64,000 nt of DNA from Pseudomonadota bacterium (GTDB lineage Bacteria > Pseudomonadota > Alphaproteobacteria > Rhizobiales > Tepidamorphaceae). Positions 8,028 through 16,713 of the stretch are shown piece by piece. The position numbers and the translations under genes were made by a program. How positions within the stretch are numbered: position 1 is the first letter of the stretch; each line of letters opens with the position of its first letter. The notes under the pieces were generated by a model that saw only the letters and a program-made list of their open reading frames with translations, was not told the origin of the DNA and made no database searches. The DNA is taken from contig JAEWYT010000199.1 of NCBI GenBank assembly GCA_023458595.1, forward strand, positions 43,949-107,948, written 5' to 3'.

Positions 8028-8888
8028 ATGAACCGCAAGCTCCAGAACCTCCTGCTGATCCTGCCCGGCGTCGGGTGGCTCACCGTATTCATGGTGATCC
8101 CCTGCGCCATCGTGTTCTTCTACGCCTTCCAGGAGCGCGGCATCTACGGCGGCATCGAGTACACCCACACCCTGGAGAACTTCTCCCGCGCGGTCGAGCC
8201 GGTCTATTTCTCGATCTTCCTGCTGTCGGCAAAGATCGCAGGGCTCGCAACCCTTGTCTCGGTGCTGATCGCCTATCCGGCGGCCTACGCAATCTCGCTC
8301 GGCCCCCGCGAGAAGCAGATGCGCCGGCTCTTCCTGGTGATGCTGCCGTTCTGGTCGAACTACCTGATCCGCACGTACGCCTGGATCGTCATGCTGAACC
8401 GGGAAGGCATCATCAATCGCGGCCTCGAGGCGGTCGGCGTCATCGATGAGCCGCTGCCGATCCTCTACAACCAGTTCGCCGTCGTCACCGGCCTCGTCTA
8501 CAACTACCTGCCCTTCGTCATCCTGGCGATCTACTCCTCGATCCAGCGGCTCAACCCGGAGGTCCGCGAGGCCTCGGAGGATCTCGGCGCACCGGCCTGG
8601 AAGACATTTCTGCGCGTCACCCTGCCCCTGACGCTTCCCGGCGTCGCCGCCGGCGCCGTCTTCGTCTTCGTTCTGTCGATCGGCAACTTCATCACGCCCG
8701 ACCTGCTCGGCGGCGGCCGCATCCAGATGGTCGGCAACCTGATCTACGACCAGTTCCTGTCCGCCCGCGACTGGCCCTTCGGCGCCGCGCTGTCGATGAT
8801 CCTGATCCTCATCATGATGCTGCTCCTGTTCGCGCAGGCCGTCGCTGTCAACCGCTCGCAGGGGCGGAAAGGAGCGGCCGATGTCTAG
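8028..8888 (+). CDS. Spermidine/putrescine-type ABC permease, PotB/PotH family
   Basis: A 286-residue inner-membrane permease with about six hydrophobic segments. The EAA loop that contacts the ATPase is visible near residue 180-200 (REASEDLGAPAWKTFLRVTLPLTLPG, family spacing). It is followed by the second permease with an 8-bp overlap. Together with that protein it should form the channel for the substrate delivered by the upstream binding protein. The ATG at 8028 is the first start after the palindromic repeat and begins the homologous region. Confidence 0.9.
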   Translation: MNRKLQNLLLILPGVGWLTVFMVIPCAIVFFYAFQERGIYGGIEYTHTLENFSRAVEPVYFSIFLLSAKIAGLATLVSVLIAYPAAYAISLGPREKQMRRLFLVMLPFWSNYLIRTYAWIVMLNREGIINRGLEAVGVIDEPLPILYNQFAVVTGLVYNYLPFVILAIYSSIQRLNPEVREASEDLGAPAWKTFLRVTLPLTLPGVAAGAVFVFVLSIGNFITPDLLGGGRIQMVGNLIYDQFLSARDWPFGAALSMILILIMMLLLFAQAVAVNRSQGRKGAADV

Positions 8889-9672
8889 CACTCGCCGCGC
8901 CGCGCCCGCGCTCGCCCTGCATCTCGGCCTTGTCTACCTGTTCCTCTACGCACCGATCGCCGTCCTGATGGTGCTGAGCTTCAACGAGGGGGGCATGCCG
9001 ACCGCCTGGACCGGCTTCTCCCTCGACTGGTACGTGACGCTGGTCCGCTCCCCCGAGATCATCTCGTCTGCGATCAACACGCTGATCGTCGCCGTCTTCT
9101 CCACTCTCATAGCAACGGTGCTCGGCACGCTGCTGGCGCTCGGCGTCGAGCGCCACAAGGCCTCGAGCGCCCTCGACGCGCTCCTCTTCGCACCGATGAT
9201 CATCCCCGACATCGTGCTCGCGATCGCGCTCCTCTCGTTCTTCACGCTGCTCGAGTTCACCCTCGGGCTCTACTCGATCATCCTGAGCCACGTCGTCTTC
9301 AACATCGCCTTCGTCTGCGCCGTGGTGCGCACCAGGCTCAAGCACTTCGACTATTCGATCGTCGAGGCGTCGATCGATCTCGGCGCGGGCGAATTCACGA
9401 CCTTCCGCCGCATAACCCTGCCGGTGATCTTCCCGGGTGTGCTGGCCGGCGCGCTGCTCGCCTTCACGCTGTCGGTCGACGAATTCATCATCGCCTACTT
9501 CACCGCCGGCGCCGGCTCCTCCTCGACGACGCTGCCGATGCGCATCTACTCGATGATCCGATTTGGCGTGACGCCCGAGATCAATGCCATGGCGACCATC
9601 GTCATGCTCGTCTCCTTCACGCTGGTGTTCCTGTCGCAGCGGGCCAACAAGGGAGCGTTGACGGGCGAATGA
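8881..9672 (+). CDS. Spermidine/putrescine-type ABC permease, PotC/PotI family
   Basis: A 263-residue membrane permease, about six segments. The EAA-type loop VEASIDLGAGEFTTFRRITL is near residue 161-180 and the conserved AFTLSVDEFIIAYF follows. The start overlaps the previous gene by 8 bp and the stop overlaps the ATPase start by 4 bp (ATGA), so the operon is tightly coupled. Confidence 0.9.
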   Translation: MSSTRRAAPALALHLGLVYLFLYAPIAVLMVLSFNEGGMPTAWTGFSLDWYVTLVRSPEIISSAINTLIVAVFSTLIATVLGTLLALGVERHKASSALDALLFAPMIIPDIVLAIALLSFFTLLEFTLGLYSIILSHVVFNIAFVCAVVRTRLKHFDYSIVEASIDLGAGEFTTFRRITLPVIFPGVLAGALLAFTLSVDEFIIAYFTAGAGSSSTTLPMRIYSMIRFGVTPEINAMATIVMLVSFTLVFLSQRANKGALTGE

Positions 9673-10748
9673 GCGAGCGCGCGACCGTGATCGAGGTGGC
9701 CGGCGTCACCAAGCGCTTCGGCGCGGTTACGGCGGTCGACAGTGTCGCCGTCGGCTTGAGGGAGGGCGAGTTCTTCGCCCTGCTCGGGCCCTCCGGCTGC
9801 GGCAAGACCACGCTTCTGCGCCTGATCGCCGGCTTCGAGATGCCCGACGCGGGCCGCATCCTGCTCGACGGCAAGGACATCACCACGCTTCGGCCGAACC
9901 GCCGGCCGGTGAACCTGATGTTCCAGTCCTACGCGCTGTTTCCGCACATGAGCGTGCGCGCCAACGTTGCCTACGGCCTGGAGATGGAACGCCTCGTGCG
10001 CCGGGAGATCGACACCCGCGTCGAAGAGATGCTGGCGATGACCGAGCTTTCGGTACTTGCGAACCGCAGGCCCGACCAGCTCTCCGGCGGCCAGCGCCAG
10101 CGCGTCGCGCTCGCCCGCGCTCTCGTCAAGAAGCCGCGCGTGCTTCTCCTCGACGAGCCGCTGGGCGCCCTCGACAAGAAGCTGCGCGAGCAGATGCAGC
10201 TCGAACTGAAACGCTTCCAGCACGAACTCGGCATCACCTTCGTCGTCGTCACTCATGACCAGGACGAGGCGCTGGTCATGGCCGACCGCATCGCGCTGAT
10301 GAAGGACGGCGTCATCGCCCAGGTCGGCGCGCCGCGCGATCTCTACGAGAACCCAGCTTCCCGCTTCGTCGCCGGCTTTATCGGCGTCACCAATTTCTTC
10401 GACGGCACCGTCACGGAAGGCGGCATCGCCTTCGACGGGCACGGGTTGCTGAAGTCGGACGGATTTTCCGCCCTTTCGACAGGAGCGGCCGCGAGCGTGG
10501 CCGTGCGCCCGGAACGGATCACGCTGTCGCGCGACACGGGTCTTTCCGACCACAACGCAGTGGAAGGCGAGATCGCCGATCTCGCCTATCACGGCCAGGA
10601 CGTGAACGTGCTGGTTCGCGTCGAGGGAATGGCGAGCCCGGTGATGGTGCGCCTCACCGCGGTCCAGGAGGAACAGGGCAATTTCCAGCCGGGCCAGCGC
10701 GCCTGGTGCAACTGGCGGCCCGAGCACGGCCGCATACTGATCGATTGA
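9669..10748 (+). CDS. Spermidine/putrescine-type ABC transporter ATP-binding protein, PotA family
   Basis: A 359-residue ATPase. Walker A GPSGCGKTT is near residue 39, signature LSGGQRQR near 138, Walker B LLLDEPLGALD near 158, and the switch His is in THDQDEAL. Residues from about 240 form the TOBE domain used by PotA-type importers. It energises the two permeases encoded just before it. The stop codon lies inside the ribosome binding site of the glycosyltransferase gene, linking that gene to the transport operon. Confidence 0.92.
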   Translation: MSERATVIEVAGVTKRFGAVTAVDSVAVGLREGEFFALLGPSGCGKTTLLRLIAGFEMPDAGRILLDGKDITTLRPNRRPVNLMFQSYALFPHMSVRANVAYGLEMERLVRREIDTRVEEMLAMTELSVLANRRPDQLSGGQRQRVALARALVKKPRVLLLDEPLGALDKKLREQMQLELKRFQHELGITFVVVTHDQDEALVMADRIALMKDGVIAQVGAPRDLYENPASRFVAGFIGVTNFFDGTVTEGGIAFDGHGLLKSDGFSALSTGAAASVAVRPERITLSRDTGLSDHNAVEGEIADLAYHGQDVNVLVRVEGMASPVMVRLTAVQEEQGNFQPGQRAWCNWRPEHGRILID

Positions 10749-10759
10749 GGAGGAACTTC

Positions 10760-12049
10760 ATGGCCGGTAAGACAATCGCATTCTTCCCCGAGGCCGCCTT
10801 CGGCCCGGCGCTCAATTCCGTCGGTATCGCTCAGGCCATTGAGAAACTCGGTCACAAGGCAGTGTTCCTGTCGGATCCTGGTTTCGTCGCGGTCTACGAG
10901 GGTTACGGCTTCGAGGCCCATCCGGTCGCCCTGTCCGAGCCTATGGAGCCCGAGGCGATGGCGCGATTCTGGCAGGACTTCATCAACGGCCACATCCCGA
11001 ACTTCCGCAAAACGCCGATCGAACAGATCGACAACTACGTGAAGGACTGCTGGACGGCGATCGTCGACTCCTCCAAGTGGGCCGAGAAGGACCTGCCCGG
11101 CATCCTCGATCACGTGAAGCCCGACGTCGTCTGCGTCGACAACGTCATCCTGTTCCCGGCGATCAAGCAGTACTCGAAGGAGAACGGCAAGCCGTGGGTG
11201 CGGATCATCTCCTGCTCGGAGAACGAGATCGAGGACGACGCTATCCCGCCGCACCTGTCGGGCTGCGGCGAGAACGACACCGCCTGCCACACAGCCTTCC
11301 GCGACCGCTTCAACAATGTCATCAAGCCGATCCACGACGACTTCAACGCTTTCCTGAAGACCTGCGGCGAGGAGCCCTATCCGATCGGCACGTTCTTCGA
11401 GGCCTCGCCGCACATGAACCTGCTGCTCTATCCCGAACCGGTGAAGTTCCACCGGTCCCACCCGCTCGACCCGAAGCAGTTCCAGTACCTCGAAGGCTGC
11501 GTGCGCCAGGAGGCGCCCTACGAGGTGCCGACCTTCAAGGCCAACAACGACAAGCCGCTCCTCTACGTCAGCTTCGGCACGCTCGGTTCGGGCGATTCCG
11601 ATCTCCTGCAGCGGATCATTAACGCCGTCGCCAAGATGCCGGTGCGGGCGCTCGTCAATGTCGGAGACTACGCCGACCGCTATTCGGACCTGCCCGACAA
11701 CGTCATCATCGCGGGCTGGTTCCCGCAACCCTCGGTAATCCCGCAGGTCGACGCGGTGATCCACCACGGCGGCAACAACTCCTTCACCGAGTGCCTCTAT
11801 TTCGGCAAGCCAGCGATCATCATGCCCTACGTCTGGGACGGCCACGACAATGCGGCCCGCGTCCAGGAGACCGGCCACGGCTTCAAGATGGACCGCTACG
11901 AGTGGACCGACGCCGAGCTCGCCGAGAAGATCAACGCAATGCTGACCGATCCGGCGATAAAGGCGAAGCTCGCGGCGACGTCTGCGCACATGCAGTCGCG
12001 CCACGGCCCGACCAAGGCCGCCGAGATCCTGAACAAGCTCGCCGGGTGA
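10760..12049 (+). CDS. GT1-family (UDP-glycosyltransferase-like) glycosyltransferase
   Basis: A 429-residue two-domain GT-B protein. The C-terminal half carries LLYVSFGTLGSGD (start of the nucleotide-sugar domain) and the diagnostic HHGGNNSFTECL at residues 335-346, the loop that binds the donor's diphosphate in UDP-glucosyl/glucuronosyl transferases. The N-terminal half is the acceptor domain. The start is set by AGGAGG 6 bp upstream, which overlaps the stop of the transporter ATPase. Members of this family usually glycosylate small hydrophobic molecules, macrolides or sterols; why one is co-transcribed with an amine importer and two cupins is not clear. The acceptor cannot be named. Confidence 0.82.
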   Translation: MAGKTIAFFPEAAFGPALNSVGIAQAIEKLGHKAVFLSDPGFVAVYEGYGFEAHPVALSEPMEPEAMARFWQDFINGHIPNFRKTPIEQIDNYVKDCWTAIVDSSKWAEKDLPGILDHVKPDVVCVDNVILFPAIKQYSKENGKPWVRIISCSENEIEDDAIPPHLSGCGENDTACHTAFRDRFNNVIKPIHDDFNAFLKTCGEEPYPIGTFFEASPHMNLLLYPEPVKFHRSHPLDPKQFQYLEGCVRQEAPYEVPTFKANNDKPLLYVSFGTLGSGDSDLLQRIINAVAKMPVRALVNVGDYADRYSDLPDNVIIAGWFPQPSVIPQVDAVIHHGGNNSFTECLYFGKPAIIMPYVWDGHDNAARVQETGHGFKMDRYEWTDAELAEKINAMLTDPAIKAKLAATSAHMQSRHGPTKAAEILNKLAG

Positions 12050-12052
12050 CCC

Positions 12053-12421
12053 ATGCCCACGAACCTGAGATCGAGTGCCCCGCATATCGCTCCCGCCTCT
12101 ACCTGGGACGACGACCTCGTCGACTGGGGCGGCCATCTCGAGCCGATCGACGGCCGCTCCCACAACCAGGGGAGGCTCCTGTGGAAGGGTGCCGAGGACG
12201 GCCTGCCGGAAGCCGGCATCTGGGAATCGACGCCGGGAAGCTGGCGCCTCGTGTTGCCGCGCGACGAGCTCGTCCACTTCGTCTCAGGGCGGGCGACCTA
12301 CGCGTCCGACGACGGCGAGGTGATCGAGGTGACGCCCGGCACCGTCGTGCATTTCCGCGAGGGCTGGAGCGGCACCGTCGAGGTGCACGAGACGATCCGC
12401 ACCGTCTACATGCTGCGATGA
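12053..12421 (+). CDS. Small cupin-domain protein (EutQ/DUF861-like), first copy
   Basis: A 122-residue single beta-barrel cupin. The block LPRDELVHFVSGRATY, then DGEVIEVTPGTVVHFREGWSGTVEVHETIRTVYML, matches the small (S)-ureidoglycine aminohydrolase-like/EutQ-like cupins. It lacks a classical metal-binding HxH motif: only E/H at the DELVHF position and no pair of histidines, so it may bind rather than transform its ligand. It starts 3 bp after the glycosyltransferase gene and is followed by a paralogue. Function unknown. Confidence 0.75.
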   Translation: MPTNLRSSAPHIAPASTWDDDLVDWGGHLEPIDGRSHNQGRLLWKGAEDGLPEAGIWESTPGSWRLVLPRDELVHFVSGRATYASDDGEVIEVTPGTVVHFREGWSGTVEVHETIRTVYMLR

Positions 12422-12432
12422 GGAGCGACGAA

Positions 12433-12804
12433 ATGAGCGTTGCCGCGACGAAGAAGACCGATCCGACGCCGATCCTGCGCGATTCGAGGACGATTTTGGC
12501 GACCGCCGACTGGGGCGTCATCCCGACCATGATCGAGGGCGAAAGCCGCACCTCCGGCGTGCTCCTCTACAAGGGCCCGAACGGCGAGCCTGAATCGGGT
12601 ATCTGGATCTGCACGCCAGGCTACTGGGAGTGCCACGTCACCCGCGACGAGCTCTGCCACTTCCTGGAGGGCCGCTGCACCTATACCCACGAATCCGGCG
12701 AGGTCATCGAGATCGTGCCGGACACGGCGGCGTTCTTCCCGAAGGACTGGAAAGGCACCTGCCGCGTCCATGAGACGGTGCGCAAGGTCTACATGATCCG
12801 GTGA
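12433..12804 (+). CDS. Small cupin-domain protein (EutQ/DUF861-like), second copy
   Basis: A 123-residue cupin clearly paralogous to the preceding gene: TRDELCHFLEGRCTYTHESG aligns with its neighbour's RDELVHF segment, and both end in VHET(V/I)R.VYM(I/L)R. AGGAG 7 bp upstream supports the ATG at 12433; an in-frame ATG 15 bp earlier overlaps the previous gene. The tandem duplication suggests a heterodimer or two related ligands. It ends the operon, ahead of a hairpin shared with a convergent gene. Confidence 0.75.
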   Translation: MSVAATKKTDPTPILRDSRTILATADWGVIPTMIEGESRTSGVLLYKGPNGEPESGIWICTPGYWECHVTRDELCHFLEGRCTYTHESGEVIEIVPDTAAFFPKDWKGTCRVHETVRKVYMIR

Positions 12805-12877
12805 GCGGCGGAGCGTTTGCCGCGTCGGGCGCCCGCCTTCTCGGTGACAAGATCGAGACGGTCGTTACCGGGACCAC

Positions 12878-12915
12878 GACCGTACCGCTCCGGAAGCGCG
12901 AAGGACGGTACGGTC
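12878..12915. terminator. Stem-loop between convergent operons
   Basis: Perfect 10-bp arms GACCGTACCG (12878-12887) and CGGTACGGTC (12906-12915) around an 18-base loop, placed between the 3' ends of the cupin gene (plus) and the IclR gene (minus). There is no T-run on either strand, so a bidirectional transcription barrier is likely but not proven. A separate perfect 13-bp palindrome, TCCATTGAATGGA, lies at 12939-12951. Confidence 0.5.
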
Positions 12916-12986
12916 ATTGATGTCGAGGCGACCGTTCGTCCATTGAATGGATGCTTCGGTTCGGCGGCCCGGCGCCGGACCAGATC

Positions 12987-13769
12987 CTAGTCTGACCGCG
13001 GCTCCGTCATCCCGGCCAGGCGTGCCCGGAGCTTCTTTGCTTCGGCGCCCAGCAGCGAGACGATCCATGCGACGCGCTCCGGATCCATCCGTTCGCGAAT
13101 TGCAGCGACACTGATCGCGGCGATGACCCGGCCGCGCGGATCGAACACCGGCACTCCCACGGCACACATCGCCGTGACGATCCGCCCCTCGTTGAACGAG
13201 TAGCCCCGCTCCCGCGTCTGCTTGACGAGCGTCGAGAGATCCTCCGGACCGAAGCGCGGATAGATCTTCAGCCGCGCCGTATTGCTGGCGATGATCTCGG
13301 AGATCTCTTCCTCGTCGAGGAAGGCGAGCAGCGCGAGGCTTCCGGCCCCCACGCCGAGCGGCCGGCGGTCACCGGCGTTCAGTGTCAGCGTCTTGATCGG
13401 GAAGTCGCCCACCTCGCGCTCGAGGCAGAGCGCATCGAGCCCCTCGCGGATCGAGACGAACACCGTGTCGCCGGTCTCCCGCGCGAGCCGGAGCAGTGCG
13501 GGACGCGCCAGCTCGCCCATATCGTAGCGCGTCGCGAGCTGTCCGAGTCGGACGATCTCGTAGCCGAGGTGATAGCGCCGCGTCTCCGGCGACTGGGCAA
13601 CGAACCCGGCGTCCACCAGCGCCGAGAGCAGTCTGTGCGCAGTGGCCTTGCCGAGCCCCGTCTGGAGGGCGACGTCCGACAGCCGCCATCCCGCCGTCGT
13701 CTCGCTTGCGAGCAGCTTGAGGATCGTGGCGGCCCGCTGCACCGATTTGACAGAGGTGTCGCCCGTCAC
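12987..13769 (-). CDS. IclR-family transcriptional regulator
   Basis: A 260-residue regulator. Residues about 5-65 form the IclR winged helix (VQRAATILKLLAS, LSDVALQTGLGKATAHRLLSALVDAGFV), and the rest the effector-binding domain with GARGILLDEEE-region equivalents and the C-terminal VSVAAIRERM. I chose the GTG at 13769 because GGAGG is 7 bp upstream; a GTG at 13787 would overlap the previous stop. It is the last gene of a 12-gene minus-strand run with two TRAP transporters, whose promoter region some 11 kb away carries a GTTCC/GGAAC palindrome that could be its operator. The inducer is unknown. Confidence 0.88.
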   Translation of the reverse strand: MTGDTSVKSVQRAATILKLLASETTAGWRLSDVALQTGLGKATAHRLLSALVDAGFVAQSPETRRYHLGYEIVRLGQLATRYDMGELARPALLRLARETGDTVFVSIREGLDALCLEREVGDFPIKTLTLNAGDRRPLGVGAGSLALLAFLDEEEISEIIASNTARLKIYPRFGPEDLSTLVKQTRERGYSFNEGRIVTAMCAVGVPVFDPRGRVIAAISVAAIRERMDPERVAWIVSLLGAEAKKLRARLAGMTEPRSD

Positions 13770-13783
13770 GGATTGGCCTCCGA

Positions 13784-14608
13784 TCACGCCTCGGCCCAGG
13801 CGAGCAGGATACCGCGAGCAGGCGCGCCAACCTCTGCGCCCATGCCGGCGGCCGTGCGGTTCACCGCCGAGATGACGCCGTCCTCGAACGTCGAACACGC
13901 CTCCCCGATGCGCGCGCTCGCGGCAGAGACGGTGAAGGCGGCGATTCCCCGTTGGTCGAGCGCCGGCAACCGGCCGATCCCCGCATCGTCGATGCCGATC
14001 CCCGCGTCGTTGTAGACCGCCGCGAAGCCGTCGACCCGGAGCGCCATCGCCGGATTGCCGCCGACGAGCCCTCCATGCGACCCGGTGACAACGATCTGGT
14101 CGGCGTCTCCGGGCCCGACCAGGGCGGCGGAGTCGAGCAGGACGATCCGGCGCAGTCCCGGCTGGTCGACGCAGGCACGCGCCTCACCGAGCGGCTCCGG
14201 CTTGACGCCGACGAGCCGTGCCGCACGGAGCTTCGCCGCTGCATCGAGCGTCGTGTCGCCCGGCGCAACGCCCAGCATGGCGGCTGCCGCGTTCGCGCGG
14301 CTGATCCGCCCGCGCGCCAGCATGTCCCCGGTGTCCCCGATCCGGCAGGAGAGGTGCGAGACCGCCGCAGCGGCGATTCCGAAGGCATCGAGATAGGGCA
14401 GCGAGCCAATGCCGGCCTCGTCCCGGCCGATGCCGGCGTCGCAGAGGATCACCGCACGCACCCCGCCCACCGCCGCCAGATAGCCCGGGTAGCGCCCGCC
14501 GTGCGACCCCGACACGACGACGCTCCCCGCGGCGCCGGGCGGCAGCTTCGTAATTGTGTCGGCGACAACGACGCCTTCGGACAGGAGGATCAGCGCAGGC
14601 GCGGCCAT
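13784..14608 (-). CDS. Unrecognised protein with two internal repeats (GSHGG / DAGIG)
   Basis: A 274-residue protein I cannot assign to a family. It is built from two similar halves of about 87 residues. Repeat 1 (about 29-115) has VVSGSHGG (31-38), DAGIGRDEAGIG (57-68), then GIAAAAVSHLSCRIGD and RISRANAAAAMLG. Repeat 2 (about 171-258) has VVTGSHGG (174-181), DAGIGIDDAGIG (201-212), GIAAFTVSAASARIGE and VISAVNRTAAGMG. No signal peptide or membrane segment. The paired His and Asp positions hint at an enzyme or metal/ligand site at each half. It lies between an SDR dehydrogenase gene and an IclR gene, so a role in the same catabolic route is likely. GGGAA lies 9 bp before the ATG. Confidence 0.7.
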   Translation of the reverse strand: MAAPALILLSEGVVVADTITKLPPGAAGSVVVSGSHGGRYPGYLAAVGGVRAVILCDAGIGRDEAGIGSLPYLDAFGIAAAAVSHLSCRIGDTGDMLARGRISRANAAAAMLGVAPGDTTLDAAAKLRAARLVGVKPEPLGEARACVDQPGLRRIVLLDSAALVGPGDADQIVVTGSHGGLVGGNPAMALRVDGFAAVYNDAGIGIDDAGIGRLPALDQRGIAAFTVSAASARIGEACSTFEDGVISAVNRTAAGMGAEVGAPARGILLAWAEA

Positions 14609-14628
14609 CGATCGGTTTCCCGTAAATG

Positions 14629-15423
14629 TCAAACCACCGTGCAGTGCAGGCCGCCGTCGACGCACAGCTCGACGCCGGTTATGTACTGCGCCTCGTCGGA
14701 GGCGAGGAAGACGGAAGCCATGGCTATGTCCCAGCCGGTCCCCATGCGTTTCATCGGCGGGATCTCGTTGCGCGCGGCGACCATCTCGTCGACGCTCTTA
14801 TAGTATCCGCTGATCTGCTGATAGATGTGGGGTGTGTCCATGACGCCGGGCATGATGCAATTGACGCGGATATTCTTCGGCGCGTACTGCACCGCAAGCG
14901 CCCGGGTGAAGTTGTTCACCGCCGCTTTCGAGGCGTAGTAGGAGATATAGGGGTAACCCGTCCAGCGGATTGCGGCGAGCGACGAGATGTTGACGATCGC
15001 GCCGCCGCCTTGGCCTTCCATGATCGGCAGCACCGCTTTGCACGCCAGGAAGATGCTCTTGGCGTTGACGTCCATCACCTTGTCCCAGCTTTCCTCGCTC
15101 GCCTCGACAGGGCCGCCGGGCGCATTGATCCCGACGTTGTTGTGCAGGATATCGATGCGCCCGAAGGCCGACATGGTCGCCTCGACCGCCGCCTCGATCT
15201 CGGCGAGCCTAGTGACATCCGCGGCACAGGAGATCGCTTGATTGCCTTCGTCGCGGATTACCGCCGCAGTCGTTTCGGCGGCGTCGGGCGCAATGTCGAC
15301 GCAGGCGACGTTGGCGCCTTCGCGCGCGTAGGCGACGGCGGCAGCCTTGCCGTTGCCCCAGCCCTCGCCCACGGAGCCGGCTCCGAACACCAGCGCGGTT
15401 TTGCCTTTGAGACGGTCGACCAT
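14629..15423 (-). CDS. SDR-family NAD(P)-dependent oxidoreductase
   Basis: A 264-residue classical short-chain dehydrogenase. The cofactor loop is GAGSVGEGWG (14-23), unusual in having a longer insertion than TGxxxGxG. The NNVG motif is at 95-98, and the catalytic Ser148, Tyr162 and Lys166 lie in NISSLA and SYYASK. Asp43 after beta-strand 2 suggests NAD(H) rather than NADP(H). It is positioned after a TRAP transporter and before the repeat protein in the minus-strand operon, so it probably oxidises a hydroxyl group of the imported compound or its breakdown product. Confidence 0.9.
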   Translation of the reverse strand: MVDRLKGKTALVFGAGSVGEGWGNGKAAAVAYAREGANVACVDIAPDAAETTAAVIRDEGNQAISCAADVTRLAEIEAAVEATMSAFGRIDILHNNVGINAPGGPVEASEESWDKVMDVNAKSIFLACKAVLPIMEGQGGGAIVNISSLAAIRWTGYPYISYYASKAAVNNFTRALAVQYAPKNIRVNCIMPGVMDTPHIYQQISGYYKSVDEMVAARNEIPPMKRMGTGWDIAMASVFLASDEAQYITGVELCVDGGLHCTVV

Positions 15424-15435
15424 CGGAATGCTCCG

Positions 15436-16713
15436 TTACTTGAGAACGACGCCCGGCAGCCAGAGGGCGAGCGCCGGGATGAAGGACAGCCCTGCCAGGA
15501 CGACGAGGCCGATCGCGACGAACGGCAGCACGTCTCGGACACCTTTTTCGAGCGGCAGGTCGGCGATCTTGCAGGCGACCGCGAGACACAGTCCGATCGG
15601 CGGCGTGATCAGGCCGAGGCAGAGATTGACCACCACCACCACGCCGAGTTGGACCGGGTCGACGCCGAGCGCCGCTCCGGCCGGATGCAGGATCGGCACC
15701 AGCATGACCATCGCCGCGTTCGCCTCCATGAACGTGCCGACAAACAGGAGCAGCAGATTGATCATCAGAAGGAACACGAGCGGATTGTCGGAGATCGACG
15801 TGATCAGCGCGACGGCGGCCTGCGGGATCTGCGCGTAGGCGAGCTGCCAGGCGAAAAGTTGCGCGGCGCCGACGATGATCATGATCACCGCTGTGGTCTG
15901 GACCGCCTCGCGGAGCGCGTCGATCAATCCGCGCAACGTCAGCTCGCGATAGACGACGCCGCCGACGAGAAGCGCGTAGAGCACAGCGACCGCCGAGCAC
16001 TCCGTGACGGTGAAGATGCCGGACACGATTCCGACGAGAATCAGGATCGGCATCGCGACCGCCGCAATGGCGCGGCGGAACGCCAGCGCGATGTGGCTCA
16101 GCGACACCGGCTCGTGCACCGGGTAGCTGCGCCGCCTGGCCGTGACGAACACATATGCCAGCGCCGCCACGCTGAACAGGACACCGGGAACGATGCCGGC
16201 GAGGAACAGGGCGACGATCGACTGACCCGTGATGACGCCGTAGACGATGAAACCGATGGACGGCGGGATGATCGGTGCGACGACCGACGAGGCCGCCGTC
16301 ACGGCCACGGAGAATCCGCGACTGTACCCCTCCTTCTCCATCGCGGGAATGAAGATGCGCCCGAGCATGCTGGTATCGGCCACCGCCGACCCCGAGATGC
16401 CGGAGAAGAACGTGGACGCCACGACGTTGCTCATGGCGAGGCCGCCGGCGAACCGGCCGACCAGCGCGTTGGCGAAATCGACCAGCCGCGCCGTCATGCC
16501 GCCGCGCGACATGAGCGAGCCGGCCAGGAGGAAGAAGGGGATGGCAAGCAGCGTGAAACTGTCCATTCCCGAGAACAGCCGCTGCGCGACGATGACCGGG
16601 TTGGTGCCGGTATACCAGATGATTCCGAGACAGGCGGTGATGATGGCGTAGCCGAGCGGCATGCCGATCATGATGAGCAGGACAATACCGACGGCGAGGA
16701 GGACGATCGTCAC
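15436..16713 (-). CDS. TRAP transporter large permease (DctM-type), second system
   Basis: A 425-residue, highly hydrophobic protein with about 12-13 membrane segments, the channel-forming subunit of a tripartite ATP-independent periplasmic transporter. Visible family hallmarks are GMPLGYAII near the N-terminus, IPFFLLAGSLMSRGGMT near residue 60-80, SGISGSAVADTSMLG near residue 110-125, and PPSIGFIVYG. Its start overlaps the small permease by 4 bp. It works with the DctQ- and DctP-type proteins encoded just upstream to import an organic acid using the sodium or proton gradient. Confidence 0.93.
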   Translation of the reverse strand: MTIVLLAVGIVLLIMIGMPLGYAIITACLGIIWYTGTNPVIVAQRLFSGMDSFTLLAIPFFLLAGSLMSRGGMTARLVDFANALVGRFAGGLAMSNVVASTFFSGISGSAVADTSMLGRIFIPAMEKEGYSRGFSVAVTAASSVVAPIIPPSIGFIVYGVITGQSIVALFLAGIVPGVLFSVAALAYVFVTARRRSYPVHEPVSLSHIALAFRRAIAAVAMPILILVGIVSGIFTVTECSAVAVLYALLVGGVVYRELTLRGLIDALREAVQTTAVIMIIVGAAQLFAWQLAYAQIPQAAVALITSISDNPLVFLLMINLLLLFVGTFMEANAAMVMLVPILHPAGAALGVDPVQLGVVVVVNLCLGLITPPIGLCLAVACKIADLPLEKGVRDVLPFVAIGLVVLAGLSFIPALALWLPGVVLK

